A DNA stretch of 64,000 nt. It comes from Anderseniella sp963698275. GTDB lineage: Bacteria; Pseudomonadota; Alphaproteobacteria; Rhizobiales; Aestuariivirgaceae. Both the position numbers and the translations under genes were made by a program. Shown piece after piece: positions 50,516 to 57,312 of this stretch (position 1 is its first letter; each line of letters starts with the position of its first letter). Under the pieces are notes generated by a model, which had not been told where the DNA came from, searched no databases, and saw only the letters and a list, made by a program, of their open reading frames with translations. Location of the stretch: NCBI GenBank assembly GCA_963698275.1, contig CAVOQE010000006.1, positions 124,001-188,000 on the forward strand. The letters are read 5' to 3'.

Positions 50516-50620
50516 CTAGAGCAACATGGGTTCAAATGAACCCATAAAGTTGCTCTGACACTTTGGAAGCGATCAGGTTTATGATTTTTGGTTGATTCAA
50601 CCAAAATCATCCTGATCTAA
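50516..50620. repeat. CTAG-bounded double-palindrome repeat, copy B
   Basis: Near-identical to copy A: CTAGAGCAAC at the left, both hairpins present, GATCTAA at the right. Differences are a few bases (AAATG for AAGTG, one A fewer in an A run). The IS abuts its left CTAG. Its right end overlaps the stop of the MFS gene at 50617. Confidence 0.88.
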
Positions 50621-52290
50621 GACGCTCTCGTCACATCCGTCAGTGGATCCGCAAGTTCGCGTCCGCCCGGCGGTTGTGCCGTCGGCATTGAACCGGGCTG
50701 GCGTTCGACCATGCGACGCACGACGGCGGGTGCGCCGTCGATATGGAGTTTCTCCACCTGTTCAAAAATTGAAACATCCGCCTTGGTCCTGCGCTGTGCA
50801 TCGCGAACATAGTCCAGCCAGGTCGGCACGTGAAAACGTTCAATCCACAATTGCGGGTCGCCCAGATCGCGCAGCAAGGTCCAGCGTAGAAAACCATCCC
50901 GTCGGCAGATGCGGCGGCGCTCGTTCATGACGTGCAGAAAGGCCATGATATCCTTTTCGGCAATGCGGTGTTCGACTGTGATGACAACGGGGCCACTGCG
51001 CGGTTCCAGCGGTACCGCAATTGCCGGTTCGCGCCATTGGTCGAGAGGAGCAAGGTCGACATTTTCGATTTGTTGCAGAGGCCGGATCCAAGCCAGCAAT
51101 GACGTCACCGCCATCAACGCCGCCGCGGCGAACAGCGCAACCGGAATGGAGTGGTGTGAGGCCACATAACCAGACAGCCAGCTCCCGAATGCCATGCCGC
51201 CAAACGTTACCATCTGGTAGAGTGAAAGTGCGCGCGCAACCACCCAGCGCGGTGCAGCCATCTGAACCGATACGTTGAACGTGGACAGCGCCAGCACCCA
51301 TCCTGCACCGGCCAGCATCAGGGCCGGCATCGTCAGGAGCAACAGTGTACTGGCGCCGATGATGATGGTTCCGATGAGCACCGCGACCGACGCGGCCCGT
51401 ACGATCCATTCAGTCGAATATTTCTTGCGCAAGCGGCCGCTGGACAGGGCCCCAGCGACAGCACCGACCCCGAAAGAGCCGAGCAACGTGCCGAAAACCA
51501 GTGGTCCACCAGTGATGATATCTCTGGCGACGACCGGCAGGAGTGCCGGTACGGCGGCGGCGGACATGCCGAAAAAACAGCTTCGCTGCAGCACCGTACG
51601 GATGTTGGGAGACATGGCCACGAACCGAATTCCCGCTGAAATCGCGAGATCGATGCGCTCGCGCGGCAATGTCCGTTGCGCGGTGTCCGGCCGCCAGCGC
51701 AGCAGCACCGCCAGCAAGGCGATATAGCTGAGCGCATTGGTGGCGAACGCGGCTGCTGCGCCGCCTGCCGCCACGATCGCCCCGCCAATGGCCGGGCCGA
51801 CACTGCGGGCGATATTGAAGCCCATAGAGTTCAAGGCCACAGCACCTGGCAGCAGGTCGCGGGGTACCATATCGCCGACCGAGGCCTGCCAGGCGGGATT
51901 GTTCAGTGCCGTTCCGCAGCCAATCAGGAAAGTGAAGCCGATCAGCAGCCAGGGCGTCAGTACACCGTACCATGCGCAGATGGCCAGGAGCGCAGAAACG
52001 ATCAACATGAACGCCTGCGCGCAGATCATCACGCGCCGGCGGTCCAGATTGTCAGCAATGGCGCCTGCCAACAGGGCAAACAACATGATCGGCGCTGCTG
52101 TAGACGCCTGAACCAGTGCGACGTATTGCGGGGAATCGGTCAGTGTGGTCATCAACCACGATGCGCCGACTGCCTGCACAAGACCGCCAAAATTCGAACT
52201 CATGCTGGCAAACCAGACAGCCCGGAAGATCGGCACCCCCAAGGCGGAGGACGGACCAGAATCCGGAGTGTCTTCTAAAACGTCAGGCAT
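50617..52290 (-). CDS. MFS exporter (EntS-like) with C-terminal monooxygenase-like domain
   Basis: 557 residues. The first 400 form about twelve helices of the MFS-3/EntS branch (VQAVGASWLMTTLTDSPQYV, GTALNNPAWQASVGDMVPR, ARSVGPAIGGAIVAAGGAAAAF). The last 150 form a soluble ferredoxin-like domain (ITVEHRIAEKDIMAFLHVMNERRR, RDGFLRWTLLRDLGDPQLW) as in antibiotic-biosynthesis-monooxygenase folds. This fusion recurs in a known transporter group. It exports an unknown small molecule. The C-terminus overlaps repeat copy B. Confidence 0.85.
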   Translation of the reverse strand: MPDVLEDTPDSGPSSALGVPIFRAVWFASMSSNFGGLVQAVGASWLMTTLTDSPQYVALVQASTAAPIMLFALLAGAIADNLDRRRVMICAQAFMLIVSALLAICAWYGVLTPWLLIGFTFLIGCGTALNNPAWQASVGDMVPRDLLPGAVALNSMGFNIARSVGPAIGGAIVAAGGAAAAFATNALSYIALLAVLLRWRPDTAQRTLPRERIDLAISAGIRFVAMSPNIRTVLQRSCFFGMSAAAVPALLPVVARDIITGGPLVFGTLLGSFGVGAVAGALSSGRLRKKYSTEWIVRAASVAVLIGTIIIGASTLLLLTMPALMLAGAGWVLALSTFNVSVQMAAPRWVVARALSLYQMVTFGGMAFGSWLSGYVASHHSIPVALFAAAALMAVTSLLAWIRPLQQIENVDLAPLDQWREPAIAVPLEPRSGPVVITVEHRIAEKDIMAFLHVMNERRRICRRDGFLRWTLLRDLGDPQLWIERFHVPTWLDYVRDAQRRTKADVSIFEQVEKLHIDGAPAVVRRMVERQPGSMPTAQPPGGRELADPLTDVTRAS

Positions 52291-52401
52291 TCATCCTTGG
52301 TAGGCCTTCTGCGCCGATTTGCAAGGTTACATCAAGGTGTAGCGAAAATATTGATCGAAGACGCCTGCGTGCGACGGTAATACGCTCACATCAGTCCTGC
52401 C

Positions 52402-53430
52402 TCAGCCCCGTCTGCGTCCCCGGCCTTCGCGGCCACGGCGCGCTGCACCTTCGGCAGCCGTGTCCGTGCCGTGGGCCAGTGCCGACACCTTGCCGAGCTT
52501 TGCTTCGACCTGTTCGACCGTGGGCCGGGCACCGCCTGAATAGTTTTCCAGCGATGTGCGCATGGCGCGGACATGCTCATAGGTTGTCCCGCAACACCCA
52601 CCTATGATCTTTGCGCCTGAATCGAACGCCAGCCGGGCATAGTCAGCCATCAATTCAGGGGTGCCGTCATAGTGTATGTGCCCGTCCATCCAGGCCGGAA
52701 TGCCGCAGTTACCCTTGGCCACAACGACTGCACTGCCATCTGCTTCGGTTATACCCAGCACGGTTGCCACCAGTTCGGCAGCGCCGGTGCCGCAATTGGC
52801 GCCGATGGCGTCTGGCGCCGTTTGCTGTGCCGCCGCGAGAGCCGCATAGGCAGCAGGCGTCAGCCCCATCATGGTGCGGCCATTGGTGTCGAAGCTCATG
52901 GTCGCAACCACCGGCAAGCTGGTCGTGTGTGCGCCTTCGAGAGCCGATTTAAATTCTTCTTCCGACGAAATTGTCTCAATCCACAAAACGTCGGCGCCGC
53001 CTGCTTCCAGCGCCTTGGCCTGCTCGGCAAAAGCGGCCACGCCCTGGTCATGGGTCAGTGTGCCGACCGGCTCGAATATTTCACCCGTGGGCCCCATGGA
53101 GCCTGCCACGATAACCGGGCGATCCACCGCGTCTGCTTCCAGACGGGCCAGCTGGGCCGCTTTCATGTTGAGTTCGTGCACACGGTTTTGAGCATCATGC
53201 AGCTTGAGCCGGTAGGCGTTGCCGCCAAACGAGTTGCTCAGCACGATGTCGGAGCCTGCTTCAATAAAGTTGCGGTGCAGCGCACGAACCCGGTCGGGAT
53301 GGTCTTCGTTCCACAATTCCGGTGCATCGCCGGACTGCAACCCCATGGCAAACAGGTTTGTGCCGGTGGCACCGTCAGCCAGCAGCCAGTCGCGGGATTT
53401 CAGGAGGTCGAGAAAATTTGCACGGGCCAT
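52402..53430 (-). CDS. bmt: Betaine-homocysteine S-methyltransferase-like protein
   Basis: 342 residues with the homocysteine methyltransferase barrel: WLLADGATGTNLFAMGLQ, IVLSNSFGGNAYRL, PVVATMSFDTNGRTMMGL, GANCGTGAAELVAT, and the zinc cysteines in KIIGGCCGTTYEHVRAM. It methylates homocysteine, with a betaine or other donor. The last 12 residues, RRGREGRGRRRG, form the basic ending also seen on the tetrahydrofolate methyltransferase and the RACo-type activator, which suggests it works with the corrinoid system. A motif matching the metF operator lies 47 bp upstream. The symbol reflects family usage only. Confidence 0.85.
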   Translation of the reverse strand: MARANFLDLLKSRDWLLADGATGTNLFAMGLQSGDAPELWNEDHPDRVRALHRNFIEAGSDIVLSNSFGGNAYRLKLHDAQNRVHELNMKAAQLARLEADAVDRPVIVAGSMGPTGEIFEPVGTLTHDQGVAAFAEQAKALEAGGADVLWIETISSEEEFKSALEGAHTTSLPVVATMSFDTNGRTMMGLTPAAYAALAAAQQTAPDAIGANCGTGAAELVATVLGITEADGSAVVVAKGNCGIPAWMDGHIHYDGTPELMADYARLAFDSGAKIIGGCCGTTYEHVRAMRTSLENYSGGARPTVEQVEAKLGKVSALAHGTDTAAEGAARRGREGRGRRRG

Positions 53431-53477
53431 GATTTGTAGAACTCACCTTGTCAATAACGAAGACCTCCACATAGCAC

Positions 53478-53493
53478 ATAAGGATTTCTTTAT
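53478..53493. promoter_or_regulatory. Operator candidate upstream of the homocysteine methyltransferase gene
   Basis: ATAAGGATTTCTTTAT matches the perfect palindrome before metF at 14 of 16 positions, and its flanks match in inverted order (TATAT/ATGTG). It lies 48-63 bp upstream of the minus-strand start. Confidence 0.6.
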
Positions 53494-53511
53494 ATAGTAA
53501 TTTTTGGGCTG

Positions 53512-54351
53512 TCACGCCGTGAAGCTTTCAATAGAAAACAGCAGATTCATCCGCTCGTTCACAGGCAGTTCGCCTGTACGAGGCTCACCCTTCAACAGCA
53601 TGGCCACCACATCGCGCAATGCGTGCAGGTCGCCATAGCCCAGTATTGGCGCATCATCCACGCCGTTTTCCGGTTGCCCGTGCGCGCAGACAATTTGCAC
53701 CTGTTCCGGCAGGTCGTCGAGCAACTGCTCGCAGATGCGCAGATAGTCACGCAGTGATGCACCCGGTGTTTGGGCATACAAGACACCGCAATAAATGAAA
53801 TCCGCCGCGTAGAACCGGCTCCGCTCCGCCTCCCACAATGATACCGAATCGGGAGAATGTCCCGGTGTGTGTATAACCTGCAGCGACCGTGCCCCCACTG
53901 AGACCACTTCGCCTGGCGCAACCCAGCGACCCACCTCAAATGTCGGCACCGGCACGGCTTCGCTGGCGCCCAGGAACATCTCATCGGTCGGGGTCAGTGT
54001 GCCGTTTGTCTCGACAGCGCGCAGCACTGGCAGGTCGGCCACCATCACCGGACCAAACGCATGGATGTTGCCGAGATGGTCAAAATGCATGTGAGACGGA
54101 AACGCTTCGACACGCGCCCGGCCATGGCGTGCAACCACTGGCGCAATCGACCGTCTTCCGGAGCCGGTATCAAACAGCAGGCTGTCATCGCCATCCGAAA
54201 TCAGATAGCTCCAGTTGCGCTGATGATAGGCCGGTTCGCCGATTGCAATGGTTTCTTCATCCAGCGCCTTCACGCCGAACCAGTCATCTTCCAGCATCAC
54301 TCCTTCTGCCAGTTTGATGGTGTCTAACGCTGCTTCAATGTTTTCGCGCAT
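53512..54351 (-). CDS. MBL-fold metallohydrolase
   Basis: 279 residues with the metallo-beta-lactamase zinc motif H87-M-H89-F-D91-H92 (PSHMHFDHLGN), a further His in HTPGHSPDSV, and Asp in FYAADFIYCG. Such enzymes hydrolyse thioesters, lactones, phosphodiesters or glyoxalase products. The substrate is open. It is divergent from the DUF1203 gene. Confidence 0.83.
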   Translation of the reverse strand: MRENIEAALDTIKLAEGVMLEDDWFGVKALDEETIAIGEPAYHQRNWSYLISDGDDSLLFDTGSGRRSIAPVVARHGRARVEAFPSHMHFDHLGNIHAFGPVMVADLPVLRAVETNGTLTPTDEMFLGASEAVPVPTFEVGRWVAPGEVVSVGARSLQVIHTPGHSPDSVSLWEAERSRFYAADFIYCGVLYAQTPGASLRDYLRICEQLLDDLPEQVQIVCAHGQPENGVDDAPILGYGDLHALRDVVAMLLKGEPRTGELPVNERMNLLFSIESFTA

Positions 54352-54448
54352 GGCGTGCTCCGATGTCCTGTTCGGCTGTTTCCGTAAACCGGGTCGTCAG
54401 ATGCCTTATTCAATGCCATCGTTGGTCATCAATCAAGGAGAGCAGCCA

Positions 54449-54916
54449 ATGACTATTCGCTATCAAGCCATCTCGACCGACATTGCACGAAGCCTGCAGA
54501 ACGGAGACCCGGATGTCTATGGCAATGTGCCGGAACGCGCCGTATCCGACGGCAGCCGGATACCCTGCCGTCACTGCCTGAAGCTCGTCGACGACGGTGA
54601 CGACTACCTGATTGTGGCGCATCGCCCGTTTGGCAGTCTGCAGCCCTACTCTGAAACCGGACCGATTTTCCTGCACGCCGGTTTCTGCGAACGCGCCACC
54701 CCGGACGAAAGACTTCCTGACATGTTGAACAGCCCGGCCTATCTGGTGCGCGGTTATGATGCTGACGAGCGGATCATTTACGGCACCGGCCAGGTGGTGC
54801 CGACATCCGACATCAGCACTTATGCCGGGTCATTGCTGGCAGACAACAAGGTTCAGTTCGTGCATGTACGCTCGGCAGAAAACAATTGTTTCCAGTGCCG
54901 GGTGGAGCGCGACTAA
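54449..54916 (+). CDS. DUF1203 domain protein
   Basis: The ATG at 54449 with AAGGAG 8 nt upstream gives 156 residues. The DUF1203 layout is visible: MTIRYQAISTDIARSLQ, IPCRHCLKLVDDGDDYLIVAHRPF, GPIFLHAGFCERA, and a terminal SAENNCFQCRVER. Cys pairs near 46-49 and at the end could bind a metal. No reaction is known. The gene is convergent with an NAD(P)H-binding protein gene with a 6-bp gap. Confidence 0.85.
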   Translation: MTIRYQAISTDIARSLQNGDPDVYGNVPERAVSDGSRIPCRHCLKLVDDGDDYLIVAHRPFGSLQPYSETGPIFLHAGFCERATPDERLPDMLNSPAYLVRGYDADERIIYGTGQVVPTSDISTYAGSLLADNKVQFVHVRSAENNCFQCRVERD

Positions 54917-54922
54917 CCGCGA

Positions 54923-55594
54923 TCAGTTTGCCAGCGCCTGAAAATCGTTCCAGCGCAGGGTCTCGACACCGCACTTGTCGAGGCCGGCGTTGCGCGCGAT
55001 TGCCCGGCCCAGTGTCGCGACCTTGACACCGCGATACATGGTGCGCGACCCGGTCAGCAGGAAGTTGAGCTTCGGCCAACCCCACAATGTCAGTGCCTGC
55101 GTCAGGCCATAGCGGTTTTCAGCTGTCAGGATCATCGACGGCTGGAAAATGCTCAAGCGCTCAAAGCCCAGTGCCTTCAAAGCCTCTTCCAGTTCGCCCT
55201 TGGTGCGCAGGAAAAAGAACAGCGAAGCGGCATCGGCCCCGATGGAGCCGAGCAGCTGAAAATGCCGAACACCCGCCGTCTTGCAGGCGGTAGCGAAGTC
55301 CAGCACCGCCAGCTTGTCTATGCGGACAAGGTCTTCCCGCGGCACTTTCGATGGCTCACCCACGCCGAGCGTGCAGATTGCCGTGTCATGACCACGCAGA
55401 TGCGTCACATAGGATGCGGGATCAAATATATCCGCGGTGTGCTGGCGCAGACCGTCATGGCTGATGCCTTCAGCTTGCCGCCGTCCCAGCAATGTCAGGC
55501 TCGCCAGTTCCGGCATCGTCACGAGTGTGGAAACCACCTCGGTGCCGACCGCGCCGGTTGCGCCCAGCATCACGATGTTCAGGTTTGTGTTCAC
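54923..55594 (-). CDS. NAD(P)-binding atypical SDR protein (HTATIP2/NmrA-like)
   Basis: 223 residues opening with the Rossmann glycine motif NIVMLGATGAVGTEVVSTL, then a central HDTAICTLGVGEPSK and VRHFQLLGSIGAD; the GADAASLFFFLRTKGELEEALK segment holds the lysine of the Yxxx(K) region, without the usual Tyr. This matches the oxidoreductase HTATIP2-like group, a sensor or reductase of redox state. It ends 6 bp from DUF1203. Role unknown. Confidence 0.75.
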   Translation of the reverse strand: MNTNLNIVMLGATGAVGTEVVSTLVTMPELASLTLLGRRQAEGISHDGLRQHTADIFDPASYVTHLRGHDTAICTLGVGEPSKVPREDLVRIDKLAVLDFATACKTAGVRHFQLLGSIGADAASLFFFLRTKGELEEALKALGFERLSIFQPSMILTAENRYGLTQALTLWGWPKLNFLLTGSRTMYRGVKVATLGRAIARNAGLDKCGVETLRWNDFQALAN

Positions 55595-55614
55595 AAGCGG
55601 ATCAGCTCAGAAGC

Positions 55615-56557
55615 TTACACGCTCTGCTCGCCGTAAAACAGCGAGACAACGTGCTTGGCCTGGGCAAAAAACAACCAGCGCTCGACAACAGCCCCGATGC
55701 TGACCAGCAAAACCGCCAGCACCGCAAACACCGGCGCTGCATCACCCTCAAAGCCGAATGCTGCCCATACCAGCACCAGTGCCGCAACCAGGCAGGCAGC
55801 AACAATCATGCGCAGTTTCTCGGGCGTGCTTGCGCGCCACCCTGAAGCCCATTTCCGACTGGATGTAGTTCTCCGATGTGTGCGGCAGTTCCCACTGGCG
55901 TACATCACCGCCAAGACCGGTGGCATCACCCATGGTGTAGATCGGCTTCATGTTGTCGATGCTGGCCCAGTAGACCAGCTTGGCAATACCGGCCAACACC
56001 AGCGCCACAATGGTGATGACACCAAGTGCCGGAATACCGGAGCGGCCGAACACACTGGTCAGCGCAAACAGCAAAACCGCACCCGTGGCAATCGAGAAAA
56101 TCACGTAGACCGGCACCACCATCCAGTGCCGCCAGGCACGGATCGTCTCCAGTGACGCATAGATCATTGCAGTGCACACCACAGTGACCATTGCCAGGAT
56201 GGCGGTCATGACCCCAAGAACAGCCAGCAAGGTTTCGTTGCTGTCCGGCAGGACCCACAACAAACCGAACAGGCATGCCGGAACATAGGTTGCGACCGCC
56301 AGCACGCCTTCGCGTGACAGCCACGAGGACCGCCACTGGGAAAACGCCCGCCAGGCACGTTCCGGGTGACCAAGATGGAACGTGGATGACAACAGCCCGA
56401 CCGTGATAAGGCCGAGTGCGACCAGCATGGATACGGCGCCAAACCAGAAGTCAGAGGCGCTGCCGTGACTGGCACCGGTCAAACCCAACAGCGCCAGCAG
56501 GCCATAACCGGCGCCGGACGCAGTGGTGAACAGGATAACGGAATAAGCGGGATGCAT
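55615..56557 (-). pseudogene. soeC: Membrane anchor subunit of a molybdopterin oxidoreductase (DmsC/SoeC-like), frameshifted
   Basis: The first frame runs 245 codons to GFRVARKHA (55823), with eight or so helices (TASGAGYGLLALLGL, STFHLGHPERAWRAFSQW). After one extra base in a GGG run (55822-55824 on the plus strand) the family sequence resumes as EKLRMIVAACLVAALV and ends ERWLFFAQAKHVVSLFYG, a typical DmsC-family end. The full product would be about 313 residues. It is either a one-base insertion, truncating the anchor, or a sequence error. It overlaps the iron-sulfur subunit gene by 1 nt. Assignment to sulfite dehydrogenase is from context. Confidence 0.75.
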
Positions 56558-57312
56558 TAGCTCAACACCTCATCAATCCAGGAAAAGACACGCTCTGCCA
56601 GCGAGCCGTCACCCTTGCCAACCGTTTCCAGCGGCGTTGACTTTACCCCGCCTGCCTTGTCGCGGCGTGGCCGTGGCGGCAGGTATTTGTTGACCGGCTT
56701 GTAATCCATCTGCGGCAGCAGATCGAAACCGCCCCGGGCCTTGACCAGTTTTGACACGTCGGAGTTTTCATCACCCAGGTCCCCGAAGTGGCGTGCTCCG
56801 GTCGGACAGGCTTTCACACAGGCCGGCTGACGGTCTTCCGGCTCAAGATTTTCATTGTAGATGCGGTCAACGCACAAGGTGCATTTCTTCATCACGCCGT
56901 CGTCCTGGTCGTATTCACGCGCGCCGTAGGGACAGGCCCATGAGCACAGCTTGCAGCCGATGCAGGTATCGGGGTTGACCAGCACGATGCCGTCTTCTGC
57001 ACGCTTGTAACTGGCGCCAGTCGGACACACGGTGACACAGGCTGGCGTTTCACAGTGCAGGCAGGAGCGCGGGAAATGAAGCCCGCGGGCATTGTCCCCC
57101 TCGCCGGTTTCATAGCCGTGAATGCGGTTGAGCCAGGCACCTGCCGGATCAGGCCCGTAAGGTTCAAGATCGGTAAGCGGTGCCGAATAGCCTTGCGTGT
57201 TCCATTCCTTGCACGACACCGCACAGGCCTGACAGCCGACACAGGTATCAAGGTCGATGACCAGGCCGAGTTTCTTCTGTCCGGGCTGGGTTGTATCTGG
57301 AAGAGTTGTCAT
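56557..57312 (-). CDS. soeB: Iron-sulfur subunit of a molybdopterin oxidoreductase (SoeB/DmsB-like)
   Basis: 251 residues with four ferredoxin-type cysteine groups: CVGCQACAVSCKEWN, CLHCETPACVTVCPTGASY, CIGCKLCSWACPYGAR, and the split CTLCVDR...PACVKACPTGAR. This is the DmsB/PhsB-type four-cluster electron-transfer protein that links the catalytic subunit to the membrane anchor. It overlaps both neighbours (4 bp with the catalytic subunit, 1 nt with the anchor), so the three are one operon. Confidence 0.88.
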   Translation of the reverse strand: MTTLPDTTQPGQKKLGLVIDLDTCVGCQACAVSCKEWNTQGYSAPLTDLEPYGPDPAGAWLNRIHGYETGEGDNARGLHFPRSCLHCETPACVTVCPTGASYKRAEDGIVLVNPDTCIGCKLCSWACPYGAREYDQDDGVMKKCTLCVDRIYNENLEPEDRQPACVKACPTGARHFGDLGDENSDVSKLVKARGGFDLLPQMDYKPVNKYLPPRPRRDKAGGVKSTPLETVGKGDGSLAERVFSWIDEVLS

